A DNA stretch of 10,366 nucleotides from Gammaproteobacteria bacterium (GTDB lineage: Bacteria; Pseudomonadota; Gammaproteobacteria; Eutrophobiales; Eutrophobiaceae), in assembly GCA_016844485.1 (NCBI GenBank), contig JAENIZ010000068.1, positions 1 to 10,366 on the forward strand, in the 5' to 3' direction. The notes under the pieces were generated by a model. That model saw only the letters and a program-made list of their open reading frames with translations, made no database searches and was not told the origin of the DNA. How positions within the stretch are numbered: the stretch's first letter is position 1; the number at the start of each line of letters is the position of its first letter. The position numbers were made by a program, and so were the translations under genes. Below are positions 1 through 7,081 of the stretch, piece by piece.

Positions 1-19
1 CCTGACATCCAGGTTTCAT
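1..19 (-). CDS. Start of a gene running off the left edge
   Basis: An ATG at 19-17 on the minus strand opens a frame reading MKPGCQ before the sequence ends. It is preceded by GGAG seven bases upstream, a good ribosome binding site. About 90 bases further upstream is an FNR-like box with a plausible -10 between them. Six codons give no clue to the product. The start is inferred from the ribosome binding site and promoter layout only. Confidence 0.4.
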
Positions 20-105
20 AATGTTTCTCCAGTCAGATGCTCTACACCTTGAGATATATAAAATTCACCCACCGTAAAATCTACATATTATTCAGTAAGT
101 ACTTA

Positions 106-119
106 ATGATCTATATCAA
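106..119 (-). promoter_or_regulatory. FNR/DNR-like box upstream of the left-edge gene
   Basis: The sequence ATGAT-CTAT-ATCAA matches the FNR/ANR/DNR consensus TTGAT-N4-ATCAA at nine of ten positions. On the minus strand a -10-like TAGATT lies at 83-78, about 32 bp centre to centre, close to the spacing of a class II FNR promoter (box near -41.5). Transcription would start near 71 and lead to the ATG at 19. This is weaker than the perfect box at 1470-1483, but the same architecture twice in the neighbourhood supports it. Confidence 0.4.
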
Positions 120-215
120 TTTTTTAGTATTATTCTAAAATCCGGATCAAATATTTCTAATTTGTTTCCTCTGCCAATCTGTACTTTTGCCTGTTATTCA
201 AACCAGATAACCTGA

Positions 216-338
216 TTATCCATTCACGGTATAATCCAGGGTCTCCCAATGCACTTCCTTAACCTCTGTGACACCCGGTTGGAGCAGGATGGTTGCGGCT
301 ACCATCAGGGGTAACTTGAAGAACCTTCTGTTCTTAAC
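216..338 (-). pseudogene. Decayed 5' fragment resembling a secreted dienelactone hydrolase
   Basis: Minus-strand reading from 338 gives KNRRFFKLPLMVAATILLQP after the first codon, which looks like a signal peptide. It is followed by KEVHWETLDYTVNG and a TAA stop. The tail resembles, from memory, the first strand of exported dienelactone-hydrolase-family proteins (E-hydrophobic-YTVDGKTFEGYLAYD). After the stop the same frame reads SGYLV and then a second stop, as expected for a decayed GYLV/A motif. A strong ribosome binding site (AGGGGGG, 348-342) sits just upstream, but the codon at the right spacing is GTT, so the start codon also appears lost. The fragment directly follows the cytochrome pseudogene and may once have been in its operon. 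The family assignment is tentative; it could be another small exported protein. Confidence 0.35.
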
Positions 339-360
339 GCTCCCCCCTGTAACTTTGGTA

Positions 361-1364
361 TTAGAATTTCTTGGCAGTGACATCCCCTGCAACTGACAAC
401 CCGACAGACAGCGGGAAGGAAGTATAATGCTTCCTGCCCTTGTTCTTGTTGTCATGTATGGAAATACCGATGCTGAAGGCCTTGCCGTCTTTCAATACAA
501 TATCGCCGGTATCACCGGTGGCCAGCTTCCTGGTAACGACCACCGTGTATTTACCATCGGCAAAGCCGCCCGTGGCCGAGAGGTCATTTTTGTCCTCATG
601 CCGGTCCTCAAGGATATATTCATCCCCCGTTTTTATCTCGTTCCCTGCGAAAGAAGCTTCCCATAAATCGAGGAACTGTCCTTTCGAGAGATAGTCATCC
701 AGTTTGTCCCGGGGTTTGTCCTTGGCAAAGTAACCATAGAGTTTTTTCTCTTCGCCGCGATTTTCCGGCATGCCCGTCTGGTCATCATGGCAGGAAATGA
801 AACAGCCGTAGTCATTGAAACTTTTTATTTTGTCGGCAAGTTGTATGGACACCCTGTCTGCTTCCTTCAGTGCAGGATCGGCAACACTCGCGCCGGAACC
901 CTGCCATTGGAACCTCAGGTAGATATTTTCGGCATCATATGCCGCCTGCACTGACACATCTTTAAATCCAGACATGCCGGCAAGAGGTTCCTGTTCCAAG
1001 GGCTCTTAACCTTTTTCAATTCCCCGGAAATGATTTTGTCGGACTTGATGTCGTATGAACCATCTTTCGCGACATGACAATCCGCGCAGGCCTTTTCCAG
1101 TTTCTTGACGACATTACCACCCGTTCCGTGGTCTTTCCCCGTCATGAAATCCCATGAGGCCACGCCCGGGTAAAAGGTCTTTACAGTTGTTGCTGGCACC
1201 TGTCCCCAATCCGGCTCTCCAGCGCTGGCGCTGGGTATGCAAAAGGCAGCCGCTATCAGAAACAGCGAGAAAATCAGGGTTTGCAAGATCTTTGCATCGA
1301 TCACCCTCATATTCTCCAGAAACCTTGGTTGATTAATTGCAAAATATCCCGGAATACTGTTCAT
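361..1364 (-). pseudogene. Periplasmic haem protein, ethylbenzene-dehydrogenase-related type, split by a frameshift
   Basis: Two overlapping minus-strand frames make one protein of about 334 residues. The first (from ATG 1364) has a signal peptide (hydrophobic core about residues 28-47, SASA cleavage region), the segment VKTFYPGVASWDF and a c-type haem motif CADCH at residues 93-97. It then runs out of frame after ELKKVKSP. The second frame (999-361) continues with LEQEPLAGMSG, QAAYDAENIYLRFQW and GCFISCHDD, a CX3CH haem site typical of this family, and ends in TAA. The order FYPG, CXXCH, 'E-P-AG' segment, QAAYDxENxYxRFQW, GCxxxCHDD matches multi-haem cytochromes with the ethylbenzene dehydrogenase haem-binding domain, which are periplasmic electron carriers. 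Adding one C in the AGCCCTTGG run near 1000 restores a single frame, so a sequencing error is possible. ATG 1364 has GGAG eight bases upstream; ATG 1310 (MRVIDAKIL) would give a more usual signal peptide but has tighter spacing. Confidence 0.8.
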
Positions 1365-1469
1365 AATGCGTCTCCAAAGTGATAATGCAAAGATTCTTTA
1401 AAATTAGGCCTTTTCACTGAACTTTTCTTTGTTTATTCATAAAAGTATGAGCAATTTGAATTTACAATA

Positions 1470-1483
1470 TTGATTTAAATCAA
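1470..1483 (-). promoter_or_regulatory. Perfect FNR/ANR/DNR box upstream of the cytochrome gene
   Basis: TTGATTTAAATCAA is a perfect palindrome and an exact match to TTGAT-N4-ATCAA, recognised by FNR, ANR and the NO-responsive DNR/NNR regulators. On the minus strand CATACT (1449-1444) is 30 bp away centre to centre. That is the geometry of a class II FNR-activated promoter, with the start near 1437 and a leader of about 73 bases to ATG 1364. This suggests the cytochrome is made under oxygen limitation or nitrosative conditions. Which family member binds cannot be told from the box. Confidence 0.65.
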
Positions 1484-1546
1484 ATATAGTTGGTTATTTT
1501 CTCATATCAATGTGACTGTTATCGTTTTTTGATTTGTTACCCATTG

Positions 1547-1993
1547 CTACGCGTATGTGCAACAATAATGTACGCTGTATGCGTCACTTAACTGCTGGCT
1601 TTTTTTTACAGTATTCGTCCCTTTTCCCCTGAGTCCTTCCAGTGTTAATCTGACTGAATCGATTTCAATCGGTTTACGGAGAAATCCACCTATGTTTAAC
1701 CTGGATACCTGGCCAACTATTTCGGAATGGTAGAGTTCGTTTTCATCCATGTTGTTTAACAGGATGATTGTTGCCTGCGAATTCTGGTCTGCGAGATATT
1801 CAAGCAAATTGTCTTGTTCAGCCATATCCAGACTCAACATAATGATGTCCGGCTCGATTTCGGAGCATAATGATTTAAATGTATGCTGTTCATGTGCTGA
1901 AAAATATTCGAAATTCAGCCGGTTTATTATGCGGCCGAGCACACGACACATCCGAATGTCGCGATCTGCTATCAGGACGTGTTTTATTTTCAT
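1547..1993 (-). CDS. Stand-alone receiver-domain protein lacking the phospho-acceptor Asp
   Basis: This 148-residue protein consists of one receiver (CheY-like) domain, residues 4-125, and a short Cys-containing tail (SVHYCCTYA). It opens with KHVLIADRD, where canonical receivers have VVDDD, so one of the two metal-binding acids (residue 11) is Arg. Where the phosphorylated Asp should be (PDLILLD in the neighbouring regulator) it reads PDIIMLS, giving Ser54. The conserved Thr/Ser is Asn80, but the conserved Lys107 before Pro is kept (FLRKP). No DNA-binding or enzymatic domain follows. It probably cannot be phosphorylated in the normal way and may act as a protein-interaction module. It lies downstream of the hybrid kinase on the same strand (253-bp gap) with its own ribosome binding site (GGAGGGGG, 2012-2005), so co-transcription is possible but not proven. 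Confidence 0.8.
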   Translation of the reverse strand: MKIKHVLIADRDIRMCRVLGRIINRLNFEYFSAHEQHTFKSLCSEIEPDIIMLSLDMAEQDNLLEYLADQNSQATIILLNNMDENELYHSEIVGQVSRLNIGGFLRKPIEIDSVRLTLEGLRGKGTNTVKKSQQLSDAYSVHYCCTYA

Positions 1994-2246
1994 TGGTTTT
2001 ATTGCCCCCTCCGGGCAACTGCTGTAAACCTGATCAATCGGGCAGAAATTATTTTTTTGTCCGGATCCCCTTTATATCACGCTGTATTAAATATTAGCAG
2101 CGGGCCGTACGCCCTTGCCTCACCATACAATGAGTTTTATGTGAATTTCTGTGAAGGTTTGTAAAGATTGTGTTAACTGTCTTTTCCGGCCGCAAGACAG
2201 GACACCTGTACAGGGGATTAACAAGGAGGATGTAAAGTCGTGGACT

Positions 2247-4457
2247 TCATTTGCTTTTATCGAGTTGTGACCGGATAAAACAGGCGAGATGTTCAAAAGA
2301 ATAGGGTTTTTTCAATAAGGCAAACTCTGTACCGGGCATTGTATCCCTGTTATCCAGGTGCTGGCCTGTCGTAAGCGCCGCTCTTAAACCGGGACGGGTT
2401 CCGGTTGCCCATTCCGCCAGCTTCCGTCCATTCAATTCGCCGGGAATAACGATATCGGTGAACAGCAGATCAATGGCAATTTCTTCTCTGATGATTCTCA
2501 TTGCCGTATTTGCGTCACCCGCTTCCAATACCCGGTAACCAAGAGATTTCAGCCCGCGGACGGCAAATCCGCGAACCTGTTCCATGTCTTCTACAAGCAG
2601 TATTGTTTCTGTGCCCTCTGGAATAGGTATGGCAATGCTTTCAGTTTTCCGGTCATCTATTTTACGAGCTGTTTCGGGGAGAAGTAATGTGATTTCAGTT
2701 CCGGTTCCAGGTGTGCTGGAAATATGGAGTTGCCCACCCGATTGTTTTGCAAAACTGTGCACCATGCTCAAGCCGAGTCCACTGCCTTTCCCGGCCCCCT
2801 TGGTTGTGAAGAACGGTTCACATGCACGATCGATCACCTCCTGGTCCATCCCCATGCCGGTATCACTTACTGTAATTATTACGTAGTTTCCAGGTGTGAG
2901 TTCTTTATTACCGGCACTGGTATCGGGACCAATAATTATTCGTGAAGTCTTAATGGTGAGATTACCGCCATCAGGCATTGCATCCTGCGCATTTACTGCC
3001 AGATTGAGAAGGGCACTTTCCAGTTGGTTCTGATCCGCTATGACTGCCTGAATATCACTATTCAAGTCGATATTTACATTGATAAATTGACCCAGCATAC
3101 GATCAAGAAAGCGTACGTTATCTGTTATCACTGCATTGATATCAATTTCCTGGGTCAGTAGTTTTTCTTTATGTGATAAAACCAGCAATCGTTGTATCAA
3201 TTCCCCGCTATCCAGGGAGGCGGATATCGCATCAGCAAGAATCTCTTTAACTTCTTTATTACCCCGGCGGCCAATACCTTCCAGGAGTAACTGCAGGTTT
3301 CCCGTAATGATAGTCAGGAGATTGTTGAAATCATGCACAATACCACTTGTTAACTGTCCTGCGGCCTCGACTTTCAGGGCATGGACAAGCTGGTTTTCAG
3401 TCTCCAGGCGTTCAGTGATATCTTCCTTGACCGCAAGATAGTGCGTTATCTCACCATCCATGTTTCTAATCGGTGAAATGGTTGCGGATTCCCAAAAGAG
3501 TTCACCGTTCTTTTTAACATTATGCAGCATACCCCGCCATTGGCCACCAGCGGTAATGGTGTCCCATAATCTTTTATATTCTTCCGGTGGGGTTTCTCCC
3601 GATTTCAGTATCCGGGGGCTCTGTCCGATAATTTCATCATATTCATAACCGGTTACCTGAGTGAATTTTGGATTGACGTATTCGATGTTACCTTGTGCAT
3701 CGGTAATAATTATAGAAACCGGGCTTTGTTTGACCGCACGTGATAATTTGTTTAACTGTTCAGCCGCATGTATACGCTCGCTTATGTCTCGTATTATGCC
3801 GATAAATGTGAACTTGCCGGCATACTGTGATTCGGTTACTGTTAATTCTATGGGAAATATTGTTCTGTCTTTACGCTGCGCCTTTAATTCAATTGTTTTA
3901 CCAATAATCTTCGCTTCCTTCGTCATTAAATATTGTGAAATATAATCATTATGTCTTTCACGATGTGGTGAAGGCATCAACATCGACACATTTTTCCCCA
4001 TAACTTCTTCAGTAGAATAACCAAATATTGTTTCGGCCCCCTTATTGAAGGATTCGATAATACCAAGGGTATTGATACTGATAATTCCATCAGAAGCGCT
4101 GTTAATAGCCGCGTTAAATTTTGCTTCTTTTTGTTGTATGTATGCACCAATTATTGCCGTTGCCCAAATAGCAAACAGTGTCAGGCCACGATTAGTTAGT
4201 ACAACCCAGGGAATTCCACCATCGGGTGATGCGTAGTAGCCGATGATGGTCAGGAGTGTTGCGAATCCCGCCATGAGATAAATGTAATACCACCAGGGTG
4301 CAAAATAGCCTAACAGGACAAGCGCAATATATGAGGTGCCCGCTGCTACACCTAACGGCATGGAAAGATCAAATACAAGGATGGCAAGAGCCAATATAAG
4401 GCTGATACCAATCAGCATGGGTGGGGATATTTTGCCCCATTGTCTGTCCGCTTTCAT
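2247..4457 (-). CDS. Membrane-bound hybrid sensor histidine kinase (4 TM, PAS-PAS-HisKA-HATPase-REC)
   Basis: The 736-residue protein senses a signal, autophosphorylates on His and passes the phosphate to Asp. Four hydrophobic segments (about 14-30, 36-52, 55-75, 88-107) with short loops anchor it in the inner membrane without a large periplasmic domain. Two PAS domains follow (about 113-230 and 237-352). The dimerisation/phosphotransfer helix has the acceptor in GIVHDFNNLL (His375). The ATPase domain shows the N box (NLAVNAQDAM, Asn489), G1 (SDTGMGMD, Asp532) and G2 (GAGKGSGLGLSMV, 554-566). A C-terminal receiver (about 617-734) is intact: Glu623/Asp624, Asp668 (LLFTDIVIPG), Thr696/697 and Lys717. 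There is no HPt domain, so a phosphorelay to a separate regulator would need one from elsewhere; the kinase could also act directly on the divergent OmpR-type regulator. The ligand is unknown, and neither PAS shows a recognisable cofactor signature to me. Only a weak ribosome binding site precedes the ATG. Confidence 0.93.
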   Translation of the reverse strand: MKADRQWGKISPPMLIGISLILALAILVFDLSMPLGVAAGTSYIALVLLGYFAPWWYYIYLMAGFATLLTIIGYYASPDGGIPWVVLTNRGLTLFAIWATAIIGAYIQQKEAKFNAAINSASDGIISINTLGIIESFNKGAETIFGYSTEEVMGKNVSMLMPSPHRERHNDYISQYLMTKEAKIIGKTIELKAQRKDRTIFPIELTVTESQYAGKFTFIGIIRDISERIHAAEQLNKLSRAVKQSPVSIIITDAQGNIEYVNPKFTQVTGYEYDEIIGQSPRILKSGETPPEEYKRLWDTITAGGQWRGMLHNVKKNGELFWESATISPIRNMDGEITHYLAVKEDITERLETENQLVHALKVEAAGQLTSGIVHDFNNLLTIITGNLQLLLEGIGRRGNKEVKEILADAISASLDSGELIQRLLVLSHKEKLLTQEIDINAVITDNVRFLDRMLGQFINVNIDLNSDIQAVIADQNQLESALLNLAVNAQDAMPDGGNLTIKTSRIIIGPDTSAGNKELTPGNYVIITVSDTGMGMDQEVIDRACEPFFTTKGAGKGSGLGLSMVHSFAKQSGGQLHISSTPGTGTEITLLLPETARKIDDRKTESIAIPIPEGTETILLVEDMEQVRGFAVRGLKSLGYRVLEAGDANTAMRIIREEIAIDLLFTDIVIPGELNGRKLAEWATGTRPGLRAALTTGQHLDNRDTMPGTEFALLKKPYSFEHLACFIRSQLDKSK

Positions 4458-4783
4458 CCCAATGGTATCCCGCTGGTGGATAATTTCATCTGTTGATAAT
4501 AATCGATGATTTTGCCTGTTCTGCTCATATGAGTTATAGAGGGCAAGGCGACGATTTTTTTGAGTTTACAACCTGTGGGCATTTTTCTCATGCCGGGCCA
4601 GGTTCATTGGCAGGCTTATGCCAGAACAGGCCGGGACATTTTAAACATCTTGTTTTTATCGATAATACTGCCATGGTCGTTATGATTTTATGTAATTCCT
4701 TGATTTTAAAACTCATAAGGCGTAACAATTATCCGTTATGGTTATATATAGTCTACGCCAAGTCGATTAGTAAATTAGAGAAT
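4458..4783. promoter_or_regulatory. Divergent intergenic region between kinase and response regulator
   Basis: These 326 bases separate two divergent starts and contain no convincing gene. They hold a 10-bp perfect palindrome CTCATATGAG (4524-4533), a widely spaced inverted repeat GCCTGTTCTG / CAGAACAGGC (4514-4523 and 4622-4631) and a candidate promoter for the regulator (4723-4750). The frame open to the left of the regulator start lacks conserved character and is better read as leader DNA. Shared control of kinase and regulator, including autoregulation, would be usual for such an arrangement but is inferred. Confidence 0.5.
4723..4750 (+). promoter_or_regulatory. Candidate sigma-70 promoter of the response regulator
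   Basis: TAACAA (4723-4728) and TATATA (4745-4750) are separated by 16 bp in an AT-rich stretch. The start would fall near 4757, leaving a leader of about 27 bases before ATG 4784. The -35 match is weak, so the assignment rests on position and the -10. Confidence 0.35.
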
Positions 4784-5509
4784 ATGAATAAACCGGTAAG
4801 TATTTTAGTGGTTGATGATGATCAGAGGTTATGCGACCTTCTGGTACGCTACCTGAGTAGGGAAGGCTACCAGGTAATCACGGCGCTTAATGGGGAGCAA
4901 ATGCGCCGTCATATTGAACAGGAGATACCAGACCTCATTCTCCTGGACCTGATGTTGCCGGGTGAGGATGGTCTCTTGCTGGCGAAAGAATTACGCGTGC
5001 ACCAGGGACTTGGTATCATCATTCTTACCGGTAAAAGTGAAACGGTGGATAAGATTGTGGGACTGGAAATCGGCGCTGATGATTACATTTCCAAGCCTTT
5101 CGATGATAGAGAGTTGCTTGCCAGGATTCACAGCGTTCTCAGGCGCCTTAAACTTGATCATGACAATTCTCAATCATTATCAGATAAAAAACCGGTTGCG
5201 CGTTTTGCCGGATGGAGTCTTGACCTGGTTGCGCATGAACTCATCTCTCCTGCCGGGGAAACGGTTCATCTTACCAGTTACGAATTTAAATTTTTATCCG
5301 TACTGATACGAAACAACAATCAATTGATGAGCCGGGACAGGATTTTTGATTTGATAGCGGGGCGCGAATGGCGTCCTGATGATCGCAGTCTTGATGTGCT
5401 GGTTGCGAAGCTGCGCAAAAAACTGGAACGCGATCCAGCTAATCCCGTAGTCATCAAGACCATCCGCGGCGAAGGTTACAAGTTAACAGTGCCCGTTGAC
5501 TTCGAATGA
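4784..5509 (+). CDS. OmpR/PhoB-family response regulator
   Basis: The 241-residue cytoplasmic protein is a phosphorylation-controlled transcription factor. Residues 6-122 are a receiver with every active-site residue: Asp11/12/13 (ILVVDDDQ), phospho-acceptor Asp55 (LILLDLMLPGEDG), Thr82 (IIILTG) and Lys104 (ADDYISKPFD). After a linker, residues about 138-237 form a winged-helix OmpR domain with LTSYEFKFL, the recognition region DRSLDVLVAKLRKKLE and the terminal hairpin TIRGEGYKL. The frame is open 97 codons further upstream, but those codons do not look like protein, and the family normally begins with a few residues before ILVVDDD. ATG 4784 (MNKPVS) therefore fits best, although its ribosome binding site (TTAGAG) is weak. 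It is divergent from the hybrid kinase, its probable partner. Targets are unknown; the cytochrome and receiver genes beyond the kinase are candidates by position. Confidence 0.93.
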   Translation: MNKPVSILVVDDDQRLCDLLVRYLSREGYQVITALNGEQMRRHIEQEIPDLILLDLMLPGEDGLLLAKELRVHQGLGIIILTGKSETVDKIVGLEIGADDYISKPFDDRELLARIHSVLRRLKLDHDNSQSLSDKKPVARFAGWSLDLVAHELISPAGETVHLTSYEFKFLSVLIRNNNQLMSRDRIFDLIAGREWRPDDRSLDVLVAKLRKKLERDPANPVVIKTIRGEGYKLTVPVDFE

Positions 5510-5555
5510 AATTCAGTGCTGCATGCCAGTGTGAAACGAGCGACCGAACCCATTT

Positions 5556-5620
5556 ATTTTTAAGGGGTCAGAGCCCTTTTAGAGGGCCGTCTCTTAAAAG
5601 GGCTCTGACCCCTTAAAAAT
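5556..5620. repeat. REP/MITE-like perfect 26-bp inverted repeat between convergent genes
   Basis: The arms 5556-5581 and 5595-5620 are perfectly complementary over 26 bp, with a 13-base centre that can add three more pairs (GAG/CTC) around a one-base bulge. The arms contain AAGGGGTCAGAGCCC. I recall similar GGGGTCAGAG palindromes as dispersed repeats in gamma- and betaproteobacteria, often linked to REP-associated or IS200-type tyrosine transposases; that link is from memory. The element lies 46 bp after the response regulator stop and 20 bp after the pmbA stop on the other strand. It would form a strong hairpin in both transcripts, with T-rich flanks (TTTTT at 5557-5561, AAAAA at 5615-5619), so it may act as a bidirectional terminator. 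Confidence 0.85.
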
Positions 5621-5640
5621 GCATAAATAATTCACGTGTT

Positions 5641-6984
5641 TTATTCCCCGGCCACCGTCATATTTTCTATTAACGCTGATCCCGTAAGAATATTGCCGCG
5701 TCTGTCGACATCATTGCCGATCGCAACGATGTGTTGATACATATCTTTCAGATTTCCGGCGACGGTGATTTCTTCTACCGGAAATTGAATTTCACCATTC
5801 TCGATCCAGAAGCCGGATGCACCGCGAGAGTAATCACCGGTGACCTTGTTGACGCCGAAGCCGATCATGTCGGTGATCAACAAACCGGTATCCATTTGTT
5901 TGATTAGATCGTTGAGTGTTTCCTTGCCCGGTTCAATGATGAGATTATGCACACCGCCCGCGTTGCCCGTTGTCTGCATGCCGAGTTTGCGCGCGGAATA
6001 ACCGCTCAAGACATAACCCTGCAAAATCCCGTCTTTGACAATATCTCTGGGCCGGGTGGCGACACCATCATTATCGAAGGGGGCGCTGCCGAGGGCTTTC
6101 CTTAAGTGCGGTTGTTCATGGATGAGCATGTGATCAGAAAAGATTTGTTCCCCCAGTTTATCCAGTAAAAAACTCGCCCGCCGGTATAAACTGCCGCCGG
6201 AGATCGCCGTGGTGAACGCAGAAAACAATCCTGAAGCAACGGGAGCCTCAAAGATCACCGGCACACTGCGGGTGGAAAGTTTTCTTGCACCGAGCCGTTG
6301 CACAGTTCGCCGCGCGGCCTCCGTGCCGATGTCTATAATATTCTGCAGGTCATTATGATCGCGGCACTTGCTGTACCAGCCATCGCGTTGCATCTTGCCC
6401 GCGTGCTCCGCGATCATGGTGCAATCTATGGTGTGGCTCGACCACTTCCAGCCATTGGCAAATCCGTGCGTGTTTCCGTAGCTATGTATTCCGGAATAAG
6501 TGCTGACCATACAGCCGTCGGAATTATTGATCCGTTGATCATAATTTCTTGCACAGTTTTCACATTCGACGGCAATATCAATCGCCTGTTCCGGCGAAAT
6601 CGGCCAGGGATGATGCAGATCGAGTTCCGGGATCTCCTTTGCTATTAATTCTTTGTCAATAAGACCGGCGCAACTGTCCTCGCTTGCATAGCTTGCGATA
6701 TCGCAAGCTGCCTTGACGGTTTCCCTGAGTGCTCTGTCACTGAAGTCCGAAGTACTGGCACTGCCTTTGCGTTTACCCATGTATACGGTGACGCCGAGGC
6801 CCTTGTCGCGCTCGTGTTCGATCTTCTCGACTTCACCTAACCGTACTGTGACTGAAAGACCGGTGCCGGCGCCGACATCGGATTCAGCCGCAGTCGCACC
6901 CTGAACCTTGGCCTCATCCAGGACACGCTGGATCAGATCAACAAGATCATTTTTATTCTGTTCAATGGGCATGGTTGTTGTCAT
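5641..6984 (-). CDS. pmbA: PmbA/TldE, partner subunit of the TldD/TldE protease
   Basis: The 447-residue protein aligns from memory along its whole length with E. coli PmbA (450 residues). Shared segments include LGEVEKIEHERDKGLGVTVY, RKGSAS, ARRTVQRLGARKLST, PVIFE, RDIVKDGILQGYVL, SYSARKLGMQTTGNAGGVHN, TGDYSRGASGFWIENGEIQ and EITVAGNLKDM. In the TldD/TldE heterodimer the zinc site is in TldD. TldE lacks it, and no HEXXXH is seen here, as expected. The complex degrades unfolded peptides, matures microcin B17 and processes the CcdA antitoxin in E. coli. No tldD is in the window. ATG 6984 (MTTTMPIEQ) gives the family length and has an AGG upstream; ATG 6972 is an alternative. The frame extends further upstream, but that part is antisense to uvrD and is not protein-like. 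It is divergent from uvrD across 97 bp. Confidence 0.95.
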   Translation of the reverse strand: MTTTMPIEQNKNDLVDLIQRVLDEAKVQGATAAESDVGAGTGLSVTVRLGEVEKIEHERDKGLGVTVYMGKRKGSASTSDFSDRALRETVKAACDIASYASEDSCAGLIDKELIAKEIPELDLHHPWPISPEQAIDIAVECENCARNYDQRINNSDGCMVSTYSGIHSYGNTHGFANGWKWSSHTIDCTMIAEHAGKMQRDGWYSKCRDHNDLQNIIDIGTEAARRTVQRLGARKLSTRSVPVIFEAPVASGLFSAFTTAISGGSLYRRASFLLDKLGEQIFSDHMLIHEQPHLRKALGSAPFDNDGVATRPRDIVKDGILQGYVLSGYSARKLGMQTTGNAGGVHNLIIEPGKETLNDLIKQMDTGLLITDMIGFGVNKVTGDYSRGASGFWIENGEIQFPVEEITVAGNLKDMYQHIVAIGNDVDRRGNILTGSALIENMTVAGE

Positions 6985-7081
6985 TAATATCAACCTGAAA
7001 TATATGATGATGCGCATCTTACCATCCCGGCTTAACAGACGTATGTGAACATTGCAGGACCGAATTTGGTAAAATCCCGGC

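Noticed and set aside
2177..2200. Hairpin CTGTCTT / AAGACAG downstream of the kinase gene as a terminator
   Set aside because: The stem is only 7 bp with a ten-base loop, and no T run follows on the minus strand.
2223..2278. AAGGAGG followed by a GTG frame of 12 codons on the plus strand
   Set aside because: It is antisense to the end of the kinase gene, spacing to the GTG is ten bases, and an ATG at closer spacing is followed at once by TAA. No protein character.
4493..4783. 97-codon N-terminal extension of the response regulator
   Set aside because: The extension has no recognisable fold, contains promoter-like AT-rich DNA, and OmpR-type regulators begin a few residues before ILVVDDD. ATG 4784 fits the family.
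7032..7075. uvrD promoter from TGAACA and TAAAAT
   Set aside because: The transcript would start at the ATG itself, the -35 is poor, and no LexA box (CTGT-N8-ACAG) supports the region; evidence too thin to annotate.
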